A stretch of DNA of 64,000 nucleotides from Pseudomonadota bacterium (GTDB taxonomy: Bacteria > Pseudomonadota > Alphaproteobacteria > Acetobacterales > Acetobacteraceae). This document shows, piece by piece, positions 9,969 through 17,362 of this stretch. Position numbers and translations under genes: made by a program. A model generated the notes under the pieces. It was not told the origin of the DNA. It was given only the letters and a program-made list of their open reading frames with translations, and did no database searches. Numbering within the stretch: position 1 is the stretch's first letter; each line of letters opens with the position of its first letter. The stretch spans positions 1 to 64,000 of the forward strand of contig JAKBAD010000008.1 in NCBI GenBank assembly GCA_021809435.1. Direction: 5' to 3'.

Positions 9969-10190
9969 TTCCAATGTCTGATTTATATGATCGGCGCGGG
10001 CTTTTCGTATAGTGTTCCGCGCCATAAACTTATGTCTCATTCCGCCCCGCGGCGCCCCCACTCCCCCGTCTGCTTGCGCGCCGCTCCCCCGTACGGGGGA
10101 TGGAGCAGGGCAGGGGGCAGGGGCATTACCATCGCATCGCGGGCTGGAAAGACGCATCAACAGCCAGCCAATGGCGAGAGGAAACGCACC

Positions 10191-11834
10191 ATGACCGGAC
10201 CAGCCTCAACCTTGCCCACCGGCGCCCAAAGCGCCCCCCTGCTGATCAAAGACCTGCTCGCCATGGCCATGAGCGCGGGCGGCGGCAACGATATTCTCCA
10301 CGCCAACCGTTCGCGCTATTCCTACGCCACGCTGCATGAGCGCGTGCACCGCCTGGCCGGCGCGCTGGCCGCGCTCGGCCTGCGCCCCCACATGACCGTC
10401 GGCGTCATGGATTGGGACACGCCGCGTTATCTCGAATGTTTCTTCGCCATCCCCATGTCGGGGGCGGTGCTGCACACCATCAATGTCCGCCTCTCGCCCG
10501 AGCAGATCCTCTACACCATCAACCACGCCGAGGATGATGTCATCCTGGTCAATGCCGAGTTCCTGCCCCTGCTCGAGAGCATCTGGGAGCGTGTCGATCC
10601 CGGCAAAACCCTGGTCCTGCTCACCGACACGCCCGAAGTACCCCCCACCGCCCTGCCGCTGGCCGGCGAATATGAAGCCCTGCTGGCCGCCACCCCGCCC
10701 CGCTTCGCCTTCCCCGAGTTCGATGAAAACACCCGCGCCACCACTTTCTACACCACCGGCACCACCGGCCTGCCCAAGGGGGTGTTCTTCAGCCACCGCC
10801 AGCTGGTCATGCACACATTCGCCGTGCGCGCGGCGCTCAGCGGGGTGGGGCAGGGGCGTTTCAACCAAAACGACGTCTATATGCCCGTGACGCCCATGTT
10901 CCATGTCCATGCCTGGGGCATGCCCTACATCGCCTCCACGCTGGGCGTGAAACAAATCTATCCCGGCCGCTACCAGCCCGATTTGCTGGTCGAGCTGATC
11001 AAAACCGAGGGCGTCACCTTCTCGCATTGCGTCCCCACCATCTTGCAGATGATCATGGACGCGGCGGCCAAAAACAACGCGTCCCTGAATGGTTGGAAAG
11101 TCGTCATCGGCGGCTCCGCCATGACCCGCGCCCAGTGCCAGGCGGCGCTTGAGCGCGGGATCGATGCCTTCACCGGCTACGGCATGTCCGAGACCTGCCC
11201 GATCCTCACCCTCTCCCAGCTCACCGCCGCGCAAATGGCCCTGCCGCCCGAGGCCCAGGCCGAAATACGCTGCAAAACCGGCCGCGCCGCGCCGCTGGTG
11301 CAGCTCCGCATCGTCGATGAGGAGATGAACGAGCTGCCCTGGGATGGCGTCTCGCGCGGTGAGATCGTCGCCCGCACCCCCTGGCTCACCGCCGGCTACC
11401 TCAAAGACCCCGCCAATTCCGCCCATCTCTGGCATGGCGGCTGGCTGCACACGGGCGATGTCGCGGTGCGCGAAGCAGATGGCACGCTCAAGATCGTCGA
11501 CCGGCTGAAGGATGTCATCAAGACCGGCGGCGAATGGGTGTCCTCGCTCGACATCGAAGACCTCATCCTGCGCCACCCCGCCATCGCCGAGGCCGCCGTG
11601 ATCGGCGTGCGCGACCCCAAATGGGGCGAGCGCCCGCTGGCCATCCTGGTTCTCAAGCCCGGCCAGAGCGCCACGCCCGACGAGATCAAGCTGCATCTCG
11701 CCACCTACGCCGATCGCGGCATCATCTCCAAATACGCCGTCCCCGACCGCATCGATTTCGTCGAGGCGCTACCCAAAACCAGCGTCGGCAAAATGAACAA
11801 GCGCGTGCTGCGCGAAACCTATACCGCCCTCTGA
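10191..11834 (+). CDS. Medium/long-chain fatty acyl-CoA synthetase (AlkK-like)
   Basis: The product (547 residues) is an AMP-forming acyl-CoA synthetase. The ATP-binding signature TTGTTGLPKGVFFSHRQ lies around residue 190, GYGMSETCP around 330, and the C-terminal hinge and lysine motif DRLKDVIKTGGEWVSS and PKTSVGKMNKR close the protein. It activates fatty acids to acyl-CoA for beta-oxidation. The overall pattern is closest to the AlkK/FadD13-like branch, and the divergent AlkS-type regulator supports this. The ATG at 10191 follows a purine-rich GAGAGGAAACG ribosome site. It is 12 bp ahead of an acyl-CoA dehydrogenase gene, clearly in one operon. Confidence 0.9.
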   Translation: MTGPASTLPTGAQSAPLLIKDLLAMAMSAGGGNDILHANRSRYSYATLHERVHRLAGALAALGLRPHMTVGVMDWDTPRYLECFFAIPMSGAVLHTINVRLSPEQILYTINHAEDDVILVNAEFLPLLESIWERVDPGKTLVLLTDTPEVPPTALPLAGEYEALLAATPPRFAFPEFDENTRATTFYTTGTTGLPKGVFFSHRQLVMHTFAVRAALSGVGQGRFNQNDVYMPVTPMFHVHAWGMPYIASTLGVKQIYPGRYQPDLLVELIKTEGVTFSHCVPTILQMIMDAAAKNNASLNGWKVVIGGSAMTRAQCQAALERGIDAFTGYGMSETCPILTLSQLTAAQMALPPEAQAEIRCKTGRAAPLVQLRIVDEEMNELPWDGVSRGEIVARTPWLTAGYLKDPANSAHLWHGGWLHTGDVAVREADGTLKIVDRLKDVIKTGGEWVSSLDIEDLILRHPAIAEAAVIGVRDPKWGERPLAILVLKPGQSATPDEIKLHLATYADRGIISKYAVPDRIDFVEALPKTSVGKMNKRVLRETYTAL

Positions 11835-11846
11835 AGGAGCATTTGA

Positions 11847-13622
11847 ATGGCTGACTACCTTGCCCCCCTGCGCGACATGCGCTTCGCCCTCAAGCATCTG
11901 GCCGGGCTCGATGACGTGCTCGCCCTGCCCGCCTTCGCCGAGGCGGGGGGCGACATCGCCGATGCCGTGCTCGAGGAAGCCGCCAAATTCGCCACCGGCG
12001 TGCTCTCGCCGCTGAACTGGAGCGGCGACCAGGAAGGCGCCAAACTCACGCCCTCGGGCGTGGTGGTGGCCGCTGGCTTCGCCGATGCCTACCAGCAATT
12101 CGTCGAGAATGGCTGGGCCTCGATGACGGGCGATCCCGAATATGGCGGCCAGGGCCTGCCCAATCTGCTGGGCACGGCGGCGTCTGAGATGTGGAACAGC
12201 GCCAACATGGCCTTTGCCCTCAACCCCATGCTCACCACCGGCGCGGTCGAGGCCCTGCGCGCCCACGGCTCCGAGGCGCTCAAGGCCAAATACCTCCCCA
12301 ACATGATTGCCGGCACCTGGACCGGCACCATGAACCTCACCGAGCCCCAGGCCGGCTCCGACCTCGCCGCCGTGCGCACCAAGGCCGTGCCCCATGGCGA
12401 TCATTACCTCATCACCGGCCAGAAGATCTTCATCACCTGGGGCGATCACGACGCGGCCGAGAACATCATCCACCTCGTCCTCGCCCGCCTGCCCGACGCG
12501 CCCGAAGGCACCAAGGGCATCTCGCTGTTCCTGGTGCCCAAATTCCTGGTCAACGAGGATGGCTCGCTGGCCGCGCGCAACGATGCGGTCTGCGCCTCGC
12601 TCGAGCATAAGCTCGGCATCCATGCCAGCCCCACCTGCGTCATGGCGTTTGGCGAGCAGGGCGGCGCGGTCGGCTATCTGGTGGGCGAGCTCAATCGCGG
12701 CCTCAACCACATGTTCACCATGATGAACGAAGCCCGCCAGAAGGTCGGCGTGCAAGGTCTGGCGATCGCCGAGCGCGCTTATCAGCAGGCGCGCGATTAC
12801 GCCAAGGAGCGCGTCCAGGGCCGCGTGGTCGGCGTGCCGGGCAAGCAGCCCATCCTGCACCACCCCGATGTCCGGCGCATGCTGCTGACCATGAAATCCC
12901 AGATCGAGGCGATGCGCGCCCTGGCCTATCTGGTCGCCGCCGATGTCGATTACGCCCATAATCACCCCGATGAGGCCGCGCGCGCCCGCTATCAGGCCCG
13001 CGTCGAGCTGCTTACCCCCGTGCTCAAGGGCTGGTGCACCGAGGTCGGCGTCGAAATCGCCTCGCTCGGCGTGCAGGTGCATGGCGGCATGGGCTTCATC
13101 GAGGAAACCGGCGCCGCCCAGCATCTGCGTGATTCGCGCATCGCGCCGATTTATGAAGGCACCACCGGCATCCAGGCGGCCGACCTCATCGCCCGCAAGC
13201 TGCCCCAGCATGATGGCGCGGCCATGACCGCCCTGCTGGCCGACATGCGCGAGACCGTCGCCGCCGCCGCGCGCCAGGAGGGCGCCGCGTTCCAGTCCAT
13301 CGCCCGCCAGCTCGCCGCTGCGGTCGAGGCACTGGTCAGCGCCACCGGCTGGGCCAAGCAGAGCATGGCCGCCAATCCCGCCGCCGCGCTCGGCGCCTCG
13401 GTCAATTACATGATGCTGGCGGGCTATGTGGCGGGCGGCTGGCTGATGGCCAAGGCCGCGCTGGCGGCGGCGGCCGAGCCCGCGCAGGATGATTTCCTGC
13501 GCGCCAAGATCACCAGCTCGGCCTTCTACGCCGAGCAGATCCTGCCCAAGGCCGCGGCGCTCTCGGTCATCGTCCATGGCGGCTCATCCTTCGCCGAGCA
13601 CCTGCCGGCGGAGCAGTTCTGA
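11847..13622 (+). CDS. Acyl-CoA dehydrogenase (large, DmdC-type)
   Basis: This 591-residue flavoprotein carries the acyl-CoA dehydrogenase fold with an added C-terminal domain, as in the ~600-residue group annotated DmdC/FadE-like. Seen motifs are TEPQAGSDLAAVRTKA (flavin/substrate contact), KIFITWGDHD, GVQVHGGMGFIEETGAAQ and APIYEGTTGIQAADL, whose glutamate is the expected catalytic base. It oxidises acyl-CoA to trans-2-enoyl-CoA and passes electrons to ETF. The start has a clear GAAGGAG ribosome site seven bases away. Position directly behind the acyl-CoA synthetase fits the first oxidative step of the pathway. Chain-length preference cannot be told. Confidence 0.92.
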   Translation: MADYLAPLRDMRFALKHLAGLDDVLALPAFAEAGGDIADAVLEEAAKFATGVLSPLNWSGDQEGAKLTPSGVVVAAGFADAYQQFVENGWASMTGDPEYGGQGLPNLLGTAASEMWNSANMAFALNPMLTTGAVEALRAHGSEALKAKYLPNMIAGTWTGTMNLTEPQAGSDLAAVRTKAVPHGDHYLITGQKIFITWGDHDAAENIIHLVLARLPDAPEGTKGISLFLVPKFLVNEDGSLAARNDAVCASLEHKLGIHASPTCVMAFGEQGGAVGYLVGELNRGLNHMFTMMNEARQKVGVQGLAIAERAYQQARDYAKERVQGRVVGVPGKQPILHHPDVRRMLLTMKSQIEAMRALAYLVAADVDYAHNHPDEAARARYQARVELLTPVLKGWCTEVGVEIASLGVQVHGGMGFIEETGAAQHLRDSRIAPIYEGTTGIQAADLIARKLPQHDGAAMTALLADMRETVAAAARQEGAAFQSIARQLAAAVEALVSATGWAKQSMAANPAAALGASVNYMMLAGYVAGGWLMAKAALAAAAEPAQDDFLRAKITSSAFYAEQILPKAAALSVIVHGGSSFAEHLPAEQF

Positions 13623-13763
13623 CCGCCAAACCCAGCAGCCCGCCGACCCCATGACAAGGTTTCGCGGGCCACGCCACGGTGTCGCCCGCCCCGCGCGGGC
13701 GACAAAAACTTCCCCAAATCCCTGGCCGATCGTGTAAACTCCCGCCACACGCAGGAGCAACAC

Positions 13764-15398
13764 ATGTCCGGCTACGCCACGCATGAGGTTCGCAACCAGC
13801 CCCCCCTCATGGGCGATTTCAGCGCCTGGGAGACCGATGCCCCCTTGCGCGCGGCGGTCGCTGGCTTTGGCGCCGCCTGGGCCGTGCCGCGCCTGGCCGC
13901 CTGCGGGGCGCGCGTGGGCTCGGCCCATGTGCGGGCCCTGGCCGCCCTGGCCAACCGCCACACCCCTGAGCTCCACACCCATGACCCCTATGGCCGGCGC
14001 ATCGACGAGGTGATCTTCCACCCCGCCTGGCACGAGCTGATGGCCCTGCTGCGCGCCGATGAGCCCCACGCCCTCGGCTGGACCGACCCGCGCCCCGGCG
14101 CCCAGGTGGCACGCGCCGCGCTGTCTTATTTATGGGCGCAGGGCGAAGCCGGGGTCGGCTGCCCCGCCGCCATGAGCTTCGCCAGCCTCGCCGCCCTGCG
14201 CCACGCGCCCGCCTTGCTCCAAGCCTTCCGCGCGCAAATCCTCTCGCCGCGCTACGACCCCCGCCCCCTGCCGCCTGGCCAGAAACACGCCCTCACCGTC
14301 GCCATGGCGCTGACCGAAAAACAAGGCGGCTCCGACCTGCGCCAGATCACCACCGAGGCCACCGTCACCGGCGATGGCTGGTACGCCCTCACCGGCCATA
14401 AATGGTTCTTCTCCGTGCCCACGGCCGATCTCTTCCTCACCCTGGCGCGCACACCAGCCGGCCCCACCTGCTTTCTGGCCCAGGGCTGGCGGGATGACGG
14501 CGCGCGCAACCACCTGCTGCTTCAGCGCCTCAAGGATAAAAGCGGCAACCGCTCCAACGCCTCGGCCGAGGTTGAATTCCGTGGCCTCGCCGCCCGCCGG
14601 GTGGGCGAGGAGGGGCGGGGCATCGCCACCATCCTCGACATGGCCCATCTCACCCGCCTGGAGTGCGCGCTCGGCAGCGCCGGGCAAATGCGCCAGGCCC
14701 TGCGCCTGGCGCTCCACCACACCACCCACCGCGCGGCCTTTGGCCAAATACTCGCCGCCCAGCCCGCCATGGCCAACGTGCTGGCCGACCTGGCGCTCGA
14801 AGCCGAAGCCGCCACCTGGCTCGCCCTGCGCGCCGCCCAGGCGCTGGATGCCACCCCCCGCGACGAAGCCGCCGGGGCGCTCAACCGCCTGCTCACCCCC
14901 GTCGTCAAATTCTGGATCTGCAAACGCGCCCCCCTCGTCATCGCCGAGGCGCTCGAATGCCATGGCGGCAACGGCTATATCGAAGAGCACGACATCGCCC
15001 GCCTCTACCGCGACGCGCCGGTAAACGGGCTGTGGGAAGGTTCAGGCAATATCATCTGCCTCGATGTGGTGCGCGCCCTCGTCCGTGAGCCAGCCAGCGC
15101 CGATGCCCTGCGCGCCGAAATCGCCCTGGCCAAAGGCGGTCATCCCGCGCTCGATGCCTGGCTCGCCGCCCCCTGGCCCGAAGCCACGGCCCACAATGCC
15201 CGCCGCCTCACCGAACAGCTCGCCCTGGCCCTGGCCGCCAGCCTGCTCCTCCGCCACGCCCCCGCCGCCATCGCCCACGCTTATTGCGCCACCCGCCTGG
15301 CCGCATGCGGCCACACCCTGGGCACACTACCCGCCAGCACAGACTGCCCCTTCATCATCACCCGCGCCGGAGGCGCGGAGATAACATCACGGCCATAA
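13764..15398 (+). CDS. aidB: Acyl-CoA dehydrogenase, AidB type
   Basis: The 544-residue product has the AidB subfamily N-terminus (GYATHEVRNQPPLMGDFS) and the segment RHTPELHTHDPYGRRIDEV, with acyl-CoA dehydrogenase motifs MALTEKQGGSDLRQ, ALECHGGNGYIEEHDIARLYRDAPVNGLWEGSGN. AidB proteins are FAD-containing, show weak isovaleryl-CoA dehydrogenase activity, bind DNA in E. coli and are induced by alkylation; the physiological role is unsettled. Here it lies 141 bp behind another acyl-CoA dehydrogenase on the same strand, with its own GCAGGAGC ribosome site, so it may share expression with the fatty acid genes. It was the last gene before tRNA-Thr prior to island insertion. Confidence 0.88.
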   Translation: MSGYATHEVRNQPPLMGDFSAWETDAPLRAAVAGFGAAWAVPRLAACGARVGSAHVRALAALANRHTPELHTHDPYGRRIDEVIFHPAWHELMALLRADEPHALGWTDPRPGAQVARAALSYLWAQGEAGVGCPAAMSFASLAALRHAPALLQAFRAQILSPRYDPRPLPPGQKHALTVAMALTEKQGGSDLRQITTEATVTGDGWYALTGHKWFFSVPTADLFLTLARTPAGPTCFLAQGWRDDGARNHLLLQRLKDKSGNRSNASAEVEFRGLAARRVGEEGRGIATILDMAHLTRLECALGSAGQMRQALRLALHHTTHRAAFGQILAAQPAMANVLADLALEAEAATWLALRAAQALDATPRDEAAGALNRLLTPVVKFWICKRAPLVIAEALECHGGNGYIEEHDIARLYRDAPVNGLWEGSGNIICLDVVRALVREPASADALRAEIALAKGGHPALDAWLAAPWPEATAHNARRLTEQLALALAASLLLRHAPAAIAHAYCATRLAACGHTLGTLPASTDCPFIITRAGGAEITSRP

Positions 15399-15416
15399 CA
15401 TCATCATGGGGAAAAC

Positions 15417-15462
15417 CTGGTGCCGTCCGCCGGAATCGAACCGGCGACCTACTGATTACGAA
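15417..15462. repeat. Left attachment site (partial tRNA-Thr copy)
   Basis: These 46 bases are identical to 29668-29713. They represent the tRNA-Thr 3' half from the anticodon stem to the CCA end, minus strand, and match stops at the base after CTGATTACGAA. It is not a functional tRNA. Confidence 0.95.
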
Positions 15463-15582
15463 GCAAGCTCGCCAGGGTGCGGTAAAATGCGATGAGGTGC
15501 AGTAAGCCCTATAATTCAAAGCCTTGCTGATGCCTTTGGCGCAATTACGCGCAATAAAATGTCGCAAATGGCGTCACTGATG

Positions 15583-15600
15583 AGTCCGGTCAGAGTCCGG
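15583..15600 (+). repeat. AGTCCGG direct pair, left end
   Basis: Two AGTCCGG copies, the second as AGAGTCCGG, lie 120 bp inside the left attachment site. The same pair with the same spacing and orientation lies at 29614-29631 next to the right site. Candidate recombination accessory sites. The rest of 15463-15930 has no credible gene; it holds the iterons, an AT-rich tract at about 15690-15740 and probably the int promoter. Confidence 0.55.
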
Positions 15601-15655
15601 GGCTTTCTGTGCTGAAGGTGAAACGTCACGCCGGGGGCAAAATGCGTGAAAATAA

Positions 15656-15813
15656 GGTGTGCCAGGTGTGCCAGCACACTTTGGGGTGTATATTTATATG
15701 TGTATATGTAAACACACATAGATAAATACTATATCTTTTCTGTTTGGTGGTGTGGGGCGGCCTTGGCACACCTTGCCCGAAAAAAGGTGTGCCAGAGGTG
15801 TGCATGTGTGCCA
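15656..15813 (+). repeat. GTGTGCCA iterons, left cluster
   Basis: GGTGTGCCA occurs at 15656-15664 and 15665-15673, inverted at 15764-15772, then again at 15786-15794 with variants at 15797-15805 and 15805-15813. The last group, with its adjoining run of As, is the reverse complement of the cluster at 29310-29336 apart from a 2-base gap. Likely arm-type integrase, excisionase or repressor sites. Confidence 0.7.
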
Positions 15814-15930
15814 AACCGCCGCGCGGCTCTCGGGGGCTGATTTGGCGGCTTGGCCCGCCGGCAAACGCCCTGGGCCTGCCGGCGCCGAATCCCTCTGGCG
15901 CCAGGTGGCCGAGCGTGAAATGCTCGCCCC

Positions 15931-17247
15931 ATGCGCCAGAAGCTCACCAAAACCCTGGTTGATTCCCTCGCTTGCCCGCCTGGGCGCCGGGATGTGCTGG
16001 TGTTCGACTCGGAGCTGACGGGATTCGCGGTCCGTGTGACCGAAACCGGGGCCAAACGGTTCTTGCTGCAATTCACCCGCGCCGGGCGCACAAAGCGGCT
16101 TCCCCTCGGCAAGCATGGCGAGATAACCGTTTATGAGGCGCGCCAGGCCGCGCTTGTGGCGCTCGGCGAGCTGGCAAAGGGCGGTGATCCGGTTGCCGAG
16201 CGTGACGCGATGCAGGCCGCCCTGCGCGCCGCCGAGGCCGAACGCCGCCGCGCGCAAGAGGCCGATGCGTTCACGGTGGATCGCCTGCTGACCGAGTGGG
16301 CCGAGACCGGCTTGCGGGATGCCAGCGAGCGCCACCGCCAGGACGCGCCCCGCGCCATCCGCCGGTTGCTGGCGCCGTGGCTGCATGAACCGGCGCGGGC
16401 GCTCACCCAGGCCCAGGCCCAACAGGCGGTTGACGCCCTGGCCAAAACCTCGCCGGTGATGGCGTCGCGCGTTCGGGCCTATGCGCGCACCGCGTTCGGC
16501 TGGGCCGCGCGGCGGCGTTTTATCCCTGAAAGCCCCTTTGCCGCCATCGAGCTGGAGGTGAAGGAGCGCAGCCGGGAGCGCGTGCTCACGGATACCGAGA
16601 TCGGCGAAATATGGCGCGCGGCGGGCAATCTGGCCCAGCCATGGGGGGCTTATTTCCGGGTTTTGCTGCTGACCTTGCAGCGCAAGAGCGAGGTGGCGGG
16701 GATGCATTGGGCGGAATTGAACGCCGATGGCAGCTTGTGGACCGTGCCCGCCGCGCGCGCCAAAAACAAAAAGGCGCATATCGTTCACCTGTCTGCCCCT
16801 GTGCGCGAAGCCTTGGCCGCCGTGCCGCGCCTCGAGGGATCGCGCCTGGTGTTCACCACCAACGGCAAGGTGCCAATTGCGGCCTTCACCCAGGCGCTCG
16901 ATGCCTTGCGCGCCGAGATCGCCAAGGAGCGCGCCGAGGCCGCGCCGCCAGGCGATGACAGCCGGGGCCTCGAGCCGGTGTTACCTTGGACCATGCACGA
17001 TTTCCGCCGAACGGGCGTGACGGTGCTGGCCGGGTTGGGGTTCGCGCCGCATGTGGCTGACCGGCTGCTGAACCATGTGCAGGGCGCCATAAAAGGCGTG
17101 GCGGCGGTGTATCAGCGGCAAGAGTTTTTGCCCGAGCGTGAGCGGGCGATGACCGCATGGGCGCAATATGTGCTCAACCAGGCCGCTGGCGTGGGGCGAG
17201 GCTCGAACGTGGTGCGGCTTCGCAAGCCCCCAGCTCGGGAGCGGTGA
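15931..17247 (+). CDS. int: Tyrosine recombinase, island integrase
   Basis: This 438-residue integrase is of the P4/DUF4102 type. The N-terminal arm-binding part contains ELTGFAVRVTETGAKRF and GRTKRLPLGKHGEITV; the SAM-like core-binding part spans about 110-205; the catalytic domain follows. All catalytic residues are visible: R251 (TLQRKSEV), the lysine in RAKNKKAH, H356 and R359 (MHDFRRTG), H382 (LLNHVQ) and Y394 (AVYQRQ). It should integrate and excise the element at tRNA-Thr. It begins 468 bp from the left attachment site and reads into the element. A 21-bp palindrome starts two bases after its stop codon. The gene looks intact, so mobility is plausible. Confidence 0.95.
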   Translation: MRQKLTKTLVDSLACPPGRRDVLVFDSELTGFAVRVTETGAKRFLLQFTRAGRTKRLPLGKHGEITVYEARQAALVALGELAKGGDPVAERDAMQAALRAAEAERRRAQEADAFTVDRLLTEWAETGLRDASERHRQDAPRAIRRLLAPWLHEPARALTQAQAQQAVDALAKTSPVMASRVRAYARTAFGWAARRRFIPESPFAAIELEVKERSRERVLTDTEIGEIWRAAGNLAQPWGAYFRVLLLTLQRKSEVAGMHWAELNADGSLWTVPAARAKNKKAHIVHLSAPVREALAAVPRLEGSRLVFTTNGKVPIAAFTQALDALRAEIAKERAEAAPPGDDSRGLEPVLPWTMHDFRRTGVTVLAGLGFAPHVADRLLNHVQGAIKGVAAVYQRQEFLPERERAMTAWAQYVLNQAAGVGRGSNVVRLRKPPARER

Positions 17248-17249
17248 TT

Positions 17250-17270
17250 TCAGCGAACGCCGTTCGCTGA
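17250..17270. promoter_or_regulatory. Perfect 21-bp palindrome after int
   Basis: Ten-base arms TCAGCGAACG/CGTTCGCTGA flank a single C. The inner 15 bases recur exactly at 25841-25855. Without a T-run it is a poor terminator; a repressor operator ahead of the tape-measure gene is more likely. Confidence 0.6.
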
Positions 17271-17362
17271 TTGTGAGGCTATCGCGGCCATGCATCATGT
17301 TTTTGTGACGGTGCTTTTCAAAATATGCTAGGTTTAAAGCCTTACGATTGAAAGGCTTTAAC

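Noticed and set aside
9474-10190. N-terminal extension of the acyl-CoA synthetase
   Set aside because: The stretch lies antisense to the LAL regulator and has no synthetase motifs; the ATG at 10191 has a ribosome site.
15417-15462. A second tRNA-Thr gene
   Set aside because: Only the 3' half is present; D arm and 5' acceptor strand are missing, so it is an attachment site.
15651-15815. CRISPR array in the GTGTGCCA repeats
   Set aside because: Repeats are short, irregularly spaced and in both orientations, with no spacers or cas genes.
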